From Amorphophallus konjac (taxonomy: Eukaryota > Streptophyta > Magnoliopsida > Alismatales > Araceae), in NCBI GenBank assembly GCA_022559845.1, contig CM040125.1:325879829-325943828 (forward strand): a DNA stretch of 64,000 bases, given 5' to 3'. This document shows positions 32,404 to 44,256 of the stretch, piece after piece (the stretch's first letter is position 1; the number at the start of each line of letters is the position of its first letter). The translations under genes were made by a program, and so were the position numbers. The notes beneath the pieces were generated by a model. The model ran no database searches, was not told the DNA's origin, and worked only from the letters and a program-made list of their open reading frames with translations.

Positions 32404-34155
32404 ATGAATTTTTCTGCTAAACATATCTCAATGAATTGTTTGCCAATCTTTACTGGTTCAGACTTTAATTCATGGCTAGGTAAATTATGTGTGGTGATCA
32501 ATTCTATTAATCCTTATCTCTGGAAATTGATTTGTCATGGTCCACACATATTACCTCTAGATGAGACCAAGTGGTCCAATCAGGATAAGATGATGCACCA
32601 TGATAATGTTACTGATTTTAGTTTATTGAAAGCTTCCGTGAGTACTAACAAGTATCCATTTGTATCTTCTTGTAGGACGGCGAAAGAGCTTATGGACCGG
32701 TTGATCAAAGCTCAAGAGAAGGAAAGGTTAAAATGTCTCATGGCGGATGTTGTTGATCAACAAAGCGATGAAAATGTAGAAGACGTAAATTCTGATTCTG
32801 AAGAATCTACTCTTGATGATCTTGTTGATGCTTATGATGAGTTGAAAAAATAATATAAGAAAATAAAGTCAGAAAATAGAAAATTGAAAAAGAAATCAGA
32901 AAACATGCACCATGAAAATGGATCTTGTGATAAATGTTCTGAGCTTGATAACTTGAATGAACGTTTAGAGCATGATGTTGAATGTCACAAAGAAACCATT
33001 GCTTGTTTGAGAAATGAAAATGTTGCCCTCAAGAACAAAATCAATCAATTAGAGAAAACTGAAAAAGATCTAAGAAACAAAATGGAATCAAACTCTATTG
33101 ATCATGATATTTGCAATGAATTGATTATGAATGATAAATTTACAAATAAAAATGAAGAACTTAAAAAAGAGAATAGTGCGATGCTAATTCAGATCTCCCT
33201 ACTTGAAAGTAGATTAAAAAAATTGGAAAATCTTGAAAAAGGGAAATTTGTGATCGTTGATGAATCTGATAAAATGCTTGTGCTTGAACAAGAAATAGCT
33301 AACTATGAATTGCACATTGCATCCCTTGAATCTGAAATTGTTGACTTGAATGCATCTTTGTCTAAATTTGTAAATGGGAAAGAAATTTTGAACAAGATAT
33401 TAGAGACTAAGGTGAATTTCCAAAGAGAAGGGCTGGGCTATAATCCTGTGAACAAAATGAATTTTGAAAATAAAGTCTATACATCATTTGTCCATAGTTA
33501 AAACATAGCCAGCACATCAAATGGGTCTCCAAATCAATCTGCTCCTCAAACAACAAAGTAATCAAATGAAAATCTGAAAAAGAAACAAAACCTACATCAA
33601 AAGGCTAAAAATGTTGTTAGTGTCACGATGAATGCCAAGAAAAATCATGTTGCACGCACACATGCATCCACAAAGAAAATATCATGTTTTTATTGTGGTT
33701 AACTTGGTCATATGATGCATGATTGCCCTTTGATGAAATTTGAAGATCTAGAAGCATGTAACAAAATGAATGGCTTCACAAAGCCAAGAAAGTTTTTGAA
33801 CAAAAAAAGAACTTTTGACAACTCTTATGTTCATGCAAGAAGACCATTTGAAAGATTTGCTCCATTGAACTGTTTTCATTGTGGAAGGTTCGGTCATAGG
33901 ATGAATAATTACTTTAGTTTGAAAAATGATAACATCTCTACAAACCCACAGAAATTCCATGCTCATTCTTACAAGAAAAATCTGAAGTCTTTTGGTTGTT
34001 GTCATTATTGTGGTGAGTTTGGGCATACCATGCATGATTGTTCCTTAATGCATTTTGATGATATGCATGCCCAAAGACTGTGAAAGGCACCCACTAGAGG
34101 TGCAACTAACCATCCGGGACCCAAGAAGGTTTGGGTACCCAAAACTATTAAATGA
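32404..34155 (+). pseudogene. NA1 gag (gag-only copia-type element)
   Basis: One continuous frame of about 580 codons, broken only by stops (32851, 33499, about 33559, about 33700, 34081); no frameshift is seen. N-terminal capsid-like part: FTGSDFNSWLGKLCVV, LWKLICHGPHILP, SSCRTAKELMDRL. A long Lys/Glu/Leu coiled coil follows (about 32820-33370), then LSKFVNG and KVNFQREGLGYNP, a segment shared with Co1 and Co2 gag. Three zinc-knuckle positions lie at about 33687-33730 (CFYC...C), 33871-33912 (last Cys changed to Tyr) and 33997-34040. It ends GPKKVWVPKTIK then TGA. No protease, integrase or RT follows before the next LTR, so mobilisation needed enzymes in trans. Confidence 0.85.
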
Positions 34156-34799
34156 GAACTCTTGTTGAAGGATTACCTTGAGGCCAAGAGGAAGGCTTAA
34201 AGTCGTCTTGGCCAGCTCTAGTGTGATACCTTGGTAAACATGGGCTTGTCCTTGAGTTGATACTGATTTGTAAGTTTGTTGTTCATGCTTTGAGCACATT
34301 GATTGTGTGAATTCTCAATTCATACTGCTAGAATTTAAGTCTCTAATATGCTGTTTTGAAGAGGCAGTCTTGTGTGTTTTATGTGCATCAACCTTGTCTA
34401 CACATGTGGTTTGACTTGGTCTTTCATGTGTATCAACCTCTGCTACACATGGACAGACCTTGGTTCTTCATGTGTTTAGACTTGTGCTTTATATGCATAG
34501 ACTTGACTCTTTACATTATTGGACTAAACTTGAAATTTCTGAACTGAACTTTGAACTCATGTCAGCTTGAGTGAATCACTTGTATTGATAGTTGCAACTC
34601 ATCATACATACTTGCAGCTCATAGGAGATTGTCTTGTAGAAGAAAAGCACTGAAATTGGCTTTCTCATTTGTATTGAATTGAGATTGATATGAAATTGAG
34701 TTTCTGATATTGCAGGTTGAGAGAGAGAGAGAGTCTTATGTGATGAAAAGCCTTGAAGTTAGTTTCTTTATATGTATTGGCTTAATATTGACATGAATT

Positions 34800-35400
34800 G
34801 AGCTCTTTACAGTGCATGTTTGATAATGACAATCAACCCTTGAAATCATGGTAAGAATTCAATGTTTGAATGTATCTCCATGTGTCTAGATTGAGTCTAA
34901 TTCATGTATGGCTTTTCTGAGCTCATATTAACTGTCTTAGGCAGTTTTGCATGTTTCCTCAGTCGGTGTCGACACCAGGTGTCGACACCTGGTCTGGCAG
35001 ATCCGAAACATGTCTATTCTTTGGGTTTCGTAATGCCCATCTTGAGATTCGATTGGTTTGAACTTTTACCCCATTACCCTTAGGGTTTCTCTTCTTATCC
35101 TAGAGGAGTTTTGAAAGGTTTTTGGCATGGGATTCTTGGTATTTTCATATCCTTACATGCTGCTATCTATAAGATGTGAATTTGGGGTCTCAATGGAACT
35201 CCTTTGCTTAATATCATTCTATTTCTTGCAGGAGAGAAAGAAAGGAGCTCAAGAGAATTTCAATGTCAGATTTGATCTACTTCCATTTCTTTTGGTTAAT
35301 ATCATTATATTTCTTGCAGGAGAGAAAAAAAGGAGCTCAAGAGGACTTCAATGCCAGATTTGATCTACTTCCATTGAGATTTGGAGCTTGTTGATGAAGA
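34800..35400 (+). repeat. LTR-like fragment inside NA1 with an ~86-bp tandem duplication
   Basis: The stretch resembles parts of the NA LTRs (CCATGTGTCTAGATTGAG near 34880) and carries a pair of GGTGTCGACACC palindromes (34965-34976, 34978-34989), as in the NA1 U3. At 35205-35378 a unit containing TTTCTTGCAGGAGAGAAA and AGGAGCTCAAGAG is repeated twice in tandem. The open frame across it is a product of the duplication and has no recognisable domain. Confidence 0.6.
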
Positions 35401-36748
35401 TTACAGCAAGCGGAATAAAGTGAAGAATTTGAGGATGTTAATAAAGGTAACTCAATGCAAAGGTGAGAAAATAAATTATTTGGCTAAAGCTCTATGGGCT
35501 TGATGCCAGTGCCATCTCTTGACAGACATTGAATTTAAAATTGTTATTCAATGCCCATGTGTTTGCTAAACCCCCGATGTCATATGGGATTGCATTGTAT
35601 TTTTCTGATCATCATTTAAATGATTACATGGTATATAAAATGGTGACATGTGGAAGGGCAGGTCATGTATGTCTGAAAGCTATCACCATGCGTGAGAATG
35701 TGCCTCCGCCTGGTACCATGAATCATCTATGCATATGACATCAAACTTAAATGAATTTTCTGAAATCATGCATTAATTATGGGGGAGTCTTGCAAGCTGA
35801 AAATTTTGAGATTGATGTTTTTCCATTCTCTCAGCATGATGATGTTATTCTGTAGCTGAACTTTTTGAGAACTGAATTTGATCAATATTCCGTGGTCTGT
35901 ACCAATGTGCTACTCATCCTTTGGATAAAAGCAAAATCGTTTTCAAGAAAAAGTTCACATGTGATGATTTTGATGCTTTGAATGAATTTCTTGAATTCTC
36001 TTTTCAAAGTAAAATTGTGTCCTCACATTTTAACAAAAAAAATCCATGTCATGCATCAGTTGCATTAGGTGCATATAGAGTGTCATGTGAAATCTGAAAT
36101 CTTGCATCACATTGCATATTTACATATCATTCTCTGCATATCATTCACATAGTACTCTTGGAAGATGAAGCTCATCGCGTGTCTTGTTGCATAGTTGATA
36201 TTTTCAGCATGCATATAGTGTGTATTTTAAAATGCATCATTTTGAACATTTCATGTTGCATAGATGCCAAAATGGATACTCCCAACAATGATATCATACC
36301 TTTGGGGCCAACAATTCCAGCACTGAAATTACATATCTTTGCATTCTGCACTGCATATATGCATATCTCCATTGTATGCTTGCATGTTAATATATGCTAA
36401 AACCCCTTCCTTTGAAAGTTCTAAGAGCAAATACTCTATTGATAAATATTGTTGCATCTGAGTCATAACAAGTGTGCTTCTTGTCAAACTCTCAGGGGGA
36501 GCATTTCATGCTTATTGCATTTACATAGGGGGAGCTGCACTATCTTGGTTTGAGTTAAATTTTCTCTATACATGTTAAATCAAATTCGCACACTTCATGC
36601 ACTATAATGTGAAATTGAGTGTTATTCATAAGGATATAAGAGTTTCATTTCAACACTCTAAAGTAATTCAACTTGCTGCATAGATGATAAGAGACAGTTG
36701 AGGAAAAAGTTGCCTACCTCTACATAAAAAAATGGTTGAAATGAAAGG

Positions 36749-37017
36749 CAGAGCAATACTTTGTTTCACTGAATAAATTGGGCACATGTCACCTGAGACG
36801 TGATGTGGTTCATTTCTGAAAAGTGTTGACTAAAGTATCTCTGTTCAAAATGAGGTGAAATGGTTTAGTATTCTGAGTAACCGGGGATTCTGGCATGAGC
36901 TCCATGTGTCTCCTCGAGTAAAAAAAAATTATTTGAACCTGATCATCCTTAGAAAAATTCAGATTGTCAGTGTGAAAATTTCTGATGATAAATTTGATTG
37001 AGGCAGAGCGAAGCCTC
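36749..37017 (+). other. 3' UTR stem-loops, NA1
   Basis: CAGAG...CTCTG closing stem (36749-36843); hairpin region with TGGCATGAGCTCCATG (36875-36915); GAGGC-AGAGCGAA-GCCTC hairpin (37000-37017). Confidence 0.55.
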
Positions 37018-37365
37018 TAATATGCTGTTCCCTAGATAGAAATGCAGTTTGTGCAATTACTATTGTGTTTACTTGAAAATCTGGCTATCCCTATGGCTAG
37101 AATTCATTCTCATGTTACCCACTTACACATGGTAATTTGATTTGATATGTATTCTAAAAATTTGATTAATTGCATGACCTGTTGTACGTCTTCTTCTATC
37201 TATCTGCACACTCCTCTTGGTGTAATCATGAGCACTCTAATCTTAATGACTCACCTGCACTTTTCGTACACCTATCCCTTTACTCTAAATAAAATGGGGG
37301 AGCAATATTGTATGTATATATATCTATGTACTTAGAGATCAATCATACTAGATCATCTTACTTGC

Positions 37366-37914
37366 TGTTGAGCTATGGTTTTGATGATAACTAAACTTCA
37401 TGTGTGATGATAATGGTTTTGATGTGTGAGTGATCTATGGAAAATGTCTTCATCATAAATGAACTCGTCGTCATGACAAACGAACTCACATGTTGATATC
37501 TTGCTTTGCAGGTACTGTTTCTGGGCTAGAATGATAACTAAACTTCATGTGTGATGATAATGGTTTTAATGTGTACTACTACTGGGCTAGAATGCATGCG
37601 CCTTCATGCATGTTTTAGTGTGGGAATGTTAAGACTAATGTTCTTGTTCTTTTTGCCCATACTAATATAGATTCATTGAGTATTCATTGAGTATTCGTTG
37701 ATATGAATTGGTTGCTTGTCATTGTGTAAAATCATCTCCACTTCATTGTTTGTCTTTGTTGAAAGGATCCATCATCTTCCTCTCACTCATACAAAATCAC
37801 GACTCAATGATGATTGGATACATGTTGCTCTGGACTGAAGTTGGAACTCATATGAGGTTTGATTGATTTATATTGGCTACCCATGAATCCATGGTAAGTA
37901 TCCATGAGCTGGAA
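37366..37914 (+). repeat. 5' LTR of NA2, first part
   Basis: Starts TGTTGAGCTATGG, like the NA2 3' LTR at 52972. It is interrupted at 37914 by insertion of NA3. No polypurine tract precedes it, and the flank CTTGC does not match the flank after 55401, so no target duplication is visible for NA2. Confidence 0.88.
37910..37914. repeat. Target-site duplication of NA3, left
   Basis: TGGAA, repeated at 45708-45712. The joined flanks match the uninterrupted LTR at about 53505-53530. Confidence 0.92.
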
Positions 37915-38215
37915 TGATAGGATCGGTGCAAGGATTCAGAGGGGGGGTGAATGAATCCCACCCTTAAAGAATTTTCGCTCAATAAAATCTAGAATGCTAT
38001 CAAGGCAAATAGACAATCTGAATATCTAATCAACTACTCTTTTGAACCAAAGAACAAACATGTAGTGCGAGCCTAAACAATTAACATGCGGAAGCAGAAG
38101 AAGGTAATCAACCTACAGCACTGATAGCAATATGAAAGCTTAGACAACCTGTGAAGGGTGGTAGAAGATATGGAACAAGCGCACAAGCCCAATCACACAG
38201 CACAGAAGATTTTTA

Positions 38216-38269
38216 GGTGGTTCGGTCACCAAGACCTACATCCACCCCTCACTCCCAACCGGAGTGAGG
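38216..38269 (-). other. Twin-hairpin element, NA3 3' LTR
   Basis: On the minus strand: stem 1 CCTCACTCC/GGAGTGAGG (9 bp), stem 2 GGTGG-ATGTA-GGTC-TTGGT-GACC-GAA-CCACC. The other LTR copy (44559-44612) has one changed base in stem 1. Confidence 0.65.
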
Positions 38270-39013
38270 ATTCCACTAGCAACGCTAGCACAGCAGACTC
38301 AGTCTGCAAACACTTGCTGCCAAATAGCTTGACTAGGGGAACAACCTCCCCTCTTCCTCCAGACCGGAGGGACACCCCAAGTGACTCCCAGCCACTTGGA
38401 AACCAGAGACCGAAGTCTCTCTTCCTCCAGACCAAGAGGGAACCCACCAGTGACTCCCCGTCACCAGCAAACCAGAGGTCGCAAACCTCTCTTCCTCCAG
38501 ACCAGGAGGGACCCCTGGACTTGCAACCCACAAGCCCAGAATCGGAGATCAGATCTCCCTTCTCCTGAGTCCACAGGAGGAACACGATCCCCAACAGGGC
38601 AATCGGAAGAACAAGGATTAACCAAATGAAAAAGGAAAAATACACAGCGATCAGAAAGCTGTAAAGAAAGATAACATAGATGTGGCTCGCATGGAGCTGA
38701 CTGGCCTGGATTTGATCCACGGTCCAGTAGACAGATCTTCAGGTAAGCTTCTCTTCCCTCTCACTTTCTTTTTCTCCTCTGCTGCACTTTTCTTCTTCTC
38801 TCGATCTCTGCTCTCCTTTTCTCTCTTTCTCTTTTTCTTCTCTTCTCTTCTTCTCGGTGGCTCTCTGTCTCTCTCTTTCTTTTCTTCACTCTTTTCTTCT
38901 TTGCTTCTTTCTTCTTTCACTCTCTGCTGCTCTCCGCCTCACTTCTTCTTCACTCACAGTCTCGCTCAGCCCTCTTCAGTTCTTATCAGTCACTTTCTGA
39001 GGAAGATATCATC

Positions 39014-39023
39014 TATATATATA
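39014..39023 (-). promoter_or_regulatory. TATA box of NA3 LTR
   Basis: TATATATATA; the 5' LTR copy has the same tract at about 45371-45380. Three CACGTG boxes lie 50-130 bp upstream on the minus strand. Confidence 0.7.
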
Positions 39024-39350
39024 GCAGCAGCTTAGGGCGTGTGCTTCCTACATCTCCCGCCAAGAGGCCTCTATCCACGTGGCAGTATTTCAGCACAGTG
39101 CTTCCACGTGTCACGATCAGGGTACCTTATCCTCCTTGGATCACGTGCCTTCATTAGCCTCTGCGAAGAGTGCCTGTCATGATTTAACTTTGACTCTTTG
39201 ACTTGGGTTAACTTCATGACCTGTGAGACATCCTCAACCCTGTTCTGACAGTTTCTCATAATGCAACAGGATTATATCATCAAGGATGTAAACATAATGA
39301 GACATAATATCTGTCATCATCAAAACTCCAGAACCATAGGGGACACAACA

Positions 39351-39365
39351 ATCTCCCCCTTTTTG
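39351..39365 (-). promoter_or_regulatory. Polypurine tract of NA3
   Basis: Minus-strand AAAAAGGGGGAGAT directly before the LTR start TGTTGTGTCC. Confidence 0.88.
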
Positions 39366-41627
39366 ATGATGGCAATATTAATATTATGAGTCATTGCAAT
39401 AGGCCCATCCATCATGATGATTATTAAATACCATGTGACAGTTCATAAACATGCACCCATAATGACTAATGCATGCACCAATAAAGACTAATGACTCACA
39501 CCAAAAATTCTCCCCCTTTGTCAACATCAAAAAGAATGGAGTGGTCATTGACTGTTTAAGAATTTGAAATAGGAGCTATTATGCAAACAGAGTTACTATC
39601 ATCTAAAACTCCCTGAATGAACATTGAACCACAGGGACATGCAAAAGCTCTCCCCCTTAGATGGACAGTGATTGGAATGAAGCACAGGAGATAAAGAAGT
39701 CAACAGTTAAGTCTGAAATAATGGAGTCCATTGTGAGAAAGAAGGCACTCAGAATAAATGAGAAAGGTTTTCAATGGGATATCAATTTCATAAATCTGAT
39801 TAAATAGGTATTTCAGACTCTTCTATTATAGAGATTTATGAATGATCTTCATTGACAAGTCAGATCAGAATATGATGTATGCAAGGATTGTTCATAAGCT
39901 TTCTATACTCATATCTGAAATCAGTTTTAATAAAGGTGAACCTTGCTTTCATATTGACAGTCTTGTTTAACCTTCTTCTTCCTTACTCACTTAATTTCAA
40001 AGATTCCTTTAGGAGATGCAATCAATAGTAATGAAGTTAAACACATAAGAAAACTTTTGTTTCTGTCAAGGGTTCCAATAGAATATTTCTTTTGCACACA
40101 TTTTCAAATGATATACTAGATTAGCAGTAATATTTTTTCATAACATTCTTCATGAGCACTTGAGTTTAGTACACCCTTGTAACTAGAGGATACACGTTGT
40201 TTAGACGCCAGTATCCCTAAGCACTTGGAAGGACTAACTGTCATGCTTCATAGGAGCAGAGATTGCTTTTACACTTCATGACACACTACAAATCATTTCT
40301 TTGATGAGTGAGATGTATTTCTCAATGTGCATGCCATTGCTCTGCCAGATTATCAATCATTTTTAAGCAGAGTTAACTATGGCACCTCATGACACAGTCC
40401 TTTGGACATGGTTTCTCAGTGACCAAAGTCATTGCTCTGATAGGATTTACCCTTAGACATAATCCATATTCTCAGATGTTTAAAAATCAATACTAACTTC
40501 ATACATATCAATCAAGGAATATCATGATATCAGAATTTTTAGAATTCAGAAGAGTTTAAAAAGGACACAATATGAAAATGTTGGTTAAAGTTTATTAAGC
40601 CTAACTCAGATATTTTCAAGATATGTTCATAAGCAAACACAAGACATACATGAAACTTCAATCGGCTGAAAATATTAGACTTTCATAGTCCTATATAATA
40701 GAAGATTCCTCTTTAAGTTGTTTTCAGATTTATGATCAGGATATGCACAGAGAAATCTTTCTGAATTTTCAGGGAAGGCCGAAACATTTTAAAGGACAGC
40801 CAATTCAACAGATACCAATGGATAGGTTGAGTGAAAGTGGCTGAAAACAGTTGAAGCAGGAATCTGAAATGTGTTGCATTACACATTCATCACAGGGATT
40901 TGAGCAAGATAGCAGTTCAATCTGAAGATGGGAAGTTCAGTTGATAGAATATGATTGATGCTCCCCCTAAATGTATGCATGAGCTAGCATTCCTACATGT
41001 ATGCAATTCTGACCTATGGTACCAGGCGGAGGACTTGGTCTAAAGACCACCACACACACAGCAAGCACTTCCAGACAGAATTCATCAGCCCTTTAGTATC
41101 TCACTATTTATATACCAAGAGTCATGCATGACAATCCAATGCATATGCAGTCCTACATGCGTCTTAAGCTGACAGAATGCTATTTATATGCAATTGTGAA
41201 TGCATGTGCATGTCAAATGTGCAGATGAACATTTTTTGAGCATGAGACATCATCCAAGCAACAGATTTATTCAATTCAATTTTTCAGATTTTTCAGAATG
41301 CAATTTGTTTTCAGTGATTGTGCATTTTAACAAATATCAAACAACTGCAATTGTCATATGTATGCATCAAATGCAGACAACCTTTAAATCTCATGTATGC
41401 ACCAGTGCATGATCAGACAAAAAGAAATTGCAAATGGCAGATGCAGTTATGGACATGTATGCATGAGATCTTAATTGACATATTAAGCATGATGTTCAGC
41501 TAGAACAAAAATTCAGGTGAACAAGCATTTAATCAGCAGAGTTGGGGTTTACCAAACTTTGGATGCCTTGGTTTATTTGACCCCCTTTTATTCCTCATCC
41601 TCAAGGCATACCTGCAAAGCACATATC
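39366..41627 (-). other. NA3 3' untranslated region
   Basis: About 2.3 kb with no gene. It contains two copies of the CAGAG...CTCTG domain (40256-40345 and 40368-40439), a TGGCGTCT hairpin (40188-40216), the motif TCCTCCGCCTGGTACCAT (about 41020-41040) and several minus-strand GGGGGAG motifs. Confidence 0.8.
40188..40439 (-). other. 3' UTR stem-loops, NA3
   Basis: Minus strand: domain copy 1 (40439-40368), domain copy 2 (40345-40256; closing stem GCAGAG/CTCTGC, inner hairpin CAATG/CATTG) and the hairpin GGATAC-TGGCGTCTAAACAACGT-GTATCC (40216-40188). Confidence 0.6.
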
Positions 41628-44125
41628 TCATTTTGTGTTTCTAGGTACCCAAGACTTCTTGGGTCCTACTTTGTTAGTAACACCTCTGATAGGTGCTTTC
41701 CATAATCTTTGAGCATGTAAGTCATCAGACTTCATTAAATTACACTCCCTCATGGAGTGCCCAAACTGCCCACAATAATGACAGGAAACAACAGATCTTG
41801 AATTCTTTTTATGCACAACATTGTTAGCATAGAATCTGTGTGCATTATCATGAAAGTTTCTGTTATTTGTATGCATATACTGTTTTCCATCTCGTGCCAG
41901 CCAGCATTCAGAAGCTCGGTGGCCAGGTTTTCCACATTCAAAGCATGTAGAAATCTTTCTCTTAAAGGTAGATTTATTTCTAACAAAAACATTTCTATTT
42001 GCAGGAAATTTTATATTTTGAGAAAATGTTTTTCCCTGAGCATGCCAGCAGTTCTTGACTGTATGGCCATGTTTTCCACAATGAGAACAGTTAGAGAGGG
42101 TTTTTCTATGAGAATCTAACCAGCATTGTGCAGCAACATGTCCTATTCTTCCACATATATAACAATGAATTTTCCTTTCCCTAAAGACATGCTTTCTACC
42201 CTGATTGTTGTGTGCAGCTGCTAGGTCATCCTTTTCCATCAAATTACACTCATGCATCAGATGTCCATATTTGTGACAGTAGTGACAGATCATTTTCTTT
42301 CTAGATGCATGTGAGTGTGTGGGTGAAACATGCACAGTGGGAAGAGGAACATGTTGATGCTTTTCTTTCTATTTTCTGTTATTTTCTTTTGAGCAGTTGA
42401 CTGATAACCTGGAAAGTTCTGAGGGCTGTGAGAGGTTGAGCTGGAAACAAAGGAAGTTTGAGCTTTGTTTTGAAAACTCTTCTTGTTTGAAGGGTTATAG
42501 CCCAACCCTTCTTTCTGAAAATTAACCTTTGTTCCTAGTATCTTCTCCAGATTATCTTTTCCGTTCACAAATTTTGACAAGGAATTATTCAAATCTTCAA
42601 TTTCATTTTCTAGAGAAACGATGTGTATTTCATAACTGGCAATCTCTTGTTCATTGCGGTTTACACATTCGCTTAGTACCTTGTTTGCAATTTTACATTC
42701 CTCAACTTCTTGTTCCAGATTTCTCAATTTTTCAGATTCTTCAATGTAAACCGATTTTCCTTTTTCTAAGAGAAGAAGTTTCTCTGACATAGCAGTGTTC
42801 AACTGCTTCAATCCTTCAACCTCTTTGATTAGTTTGTCATTTTTTGATTTCAGATTTTCAATTTCTTCAACAGAGCCTTTATCAGTTTTCATTGAGCTCA
42901 TTTTATCATTCAGCTCTTCCTCTATTTGTTCAAGCTCCAGAATCTTATTTAACAGATCTTTGTTTTCTTCCTTTAGGGAAACAATAAACTCCTTCTGCCA
43001 TTCTAAATTTGAGTGAAGATTTTCATTTACTTCTTTGAGAAATGGACACTCATTGCATGCAGATTTAACAGAACATATTGTTTGAACCTGAAGTTTTTCA
43101 CATTGTTTCCTAAGACATTCATTTTCAGATTTTAGAGCATCCAATTCAGCACTAACAAAATCAAATTCTTTCAACAGTTTTTCATTCTGAACTAAATCAT
43201 TAACATGAAGCTGATCATCCTCAATTAAGCCAAGTTTTTCTTTTAGTTCAGAGATTTCACATACAAGTTTTTGATTTTCTTCTTTAAATAGGCCAATTTG
43301 TTTCCTTGAACTTTCTAACCCAGCTTCAAACTCTTTTGATTCTTTTTACTGTTTTTCAAGATCTTTCTGCAATTCCATGTTTACAGATTTGATGGCTTCA
43401 AATTTCTCGGTCAGTAGAGTGTTCTCCTTTTTAAGTTTCTCTAAACTTTCTTCATTTTCTTTGATAGATTTTCTAAGAGAGTCATTTTCAGATTTCAGCC
43501 TACTTAGTTCAGAGTAAACACATTTAAGTTTATTCATCAATTTTTCATTCTGATTTTTATGCATATGGATATCTGACAAATAGGCATCATGAGATTGCTT
43601 CATATTTGAACAATTTTCACATGGTGAACTTGAACTACCCCGATCACTTTTCTTTTTCAAGTTCTTGTATTGTTTTCTTAATCGTTCATGAGATTCAAGC
43701 AACTCAGAATAAGCATTCTCCCAATCATCTAAAGAAAAATTGTCGAAGGGATTTACCTCCTCATCATCATCCTCTTCTTCATTTTGGCTGCCACTTTGAT
43801 TGCTTCTGTCAGCCATCATGCAGCTGACCTCATTTCTTATCTGAGTTCGCTTCAGCATATCCAGGATGTCTTTAGAGGACCTGCAATCATGAAGGCAAGA
43901 CCATAAGGCTCTGTCAGTAGCTGCTTTCATCAGATTAAAGGCTTTCTGATTTTCTCCATCCTTTGATCTGTGTTTGTCGGTCCATTTGGACACTTTCATT
44001 GGTAATGTGTGAGGACCTTGTGAAATTAATTTCCACAGATCTGGATCAACGGATTTAACATACGCACGTAAAGCACTGTGCCACTGACTGAAATCAGAAC
44101 CACTAAAGACGGGTGGATGAGCCAT
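41628..44125 (-). pseudogene. NA3 gag with coiled coil and five zinc knuckles
   Basis: Starts MAHPPVFSGSDFSQWHSALR at 44125. It has a capsid-like N-terminal part (LWKLISQGPHTLP, RSSKDILDMLKR), an acidic stretch (EEEDDDEE), and a very long coiled coil to about 42560, much longer than in NA1 or NA2. The shared segment KVNFQKEGLGYNPSNKK follows, then five intact CCHC knuckles between about 42290 and 41745: CHYCHKYGHLMHEC, CYICGRIGHVAAQC, CSHCGKHGHTVKNC, CFECGKPGHRASEC and CHYCGQFGHSMREC. It ends GPKKSWVPRNTK then TGA. Breaks are few: a stop at 43346 and a frameshift near 42345. At roughly 830 codons it is far longer than Co1 capsid plus nucleocapsid. Its role would be RNA packaging into particles whose enzymes came from elsewhere. 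Confidence 0.9.
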
Positions 44126-44241
44126 TGAAAACAAATAGCAAGTAGATTCAAAGCAATAGGAATATTGATGCACTAAAAACAAATTAGCACCGAAGACTGC
44201 AAGATCGGATCTGCAGGTCGCTAGACCTTCTAAGCAGACAC

Positions 44242-44254
44242 CTCTCTGATACCA
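44242..44254 (-). promoter_or_regulatory. Primer-binding site of NA3
   Basis: Minus strand TGGTATCAGAGAG after LTR end CTATCA and spacer; the first 11 bases match initiator tRNA-Met. Confidence 0.88.
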
Positions 44255-44256
44255 AT

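Larger units (their letters stand above)
34156..37365 (+). other. NA1 region between gag and the next LTR
   Basis: About 3.2 kb, no gene. It holds an embedded LTR-like fragment (about 34800-35400), conserved 3' UTR motifs shared with NA2 and NA3 (35640-35735, 36749-37017), and GGGGGAG motifs at about 36492, 36526 and 37294. Compared with NA2, about 650 bp including the polypurine tract are missing before 37366. Confidence 0.75.
37915..39350 (-). repeat. 3' LTR of NA3
   Basis: On the minus strand it starts TGTTGTGTCCCC next to the polypurine tract and ends CGATCCTATCA. TATATATATA at 39014-39023 and three G-boxes (39076, 39105, 39142) mark the promoter. A CT-rich (minus-strand GA-rich) leader lies at 38750-38990. 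Hairpin string 38270-38560, twin hairpin 38216-38269 and terminal C-loop hairpin 37932-37958. Confidence 0.92.

Noticed and set aside
35127..35363. Small protein gene of 78 codons in NA1
   Set aside because: Its length depends on the ~86-bp tandem duplication, with the same bases read in different frames in the two repeats.
38158..38720. Long overlapping open frames in the NA3 LTR (both strands, repeated at 44501-44937)
   Set aside because: They lie over the hairpin string and twin hairpin; both strands stay open because of the inverted repeats and low complexity. No domain is visible.
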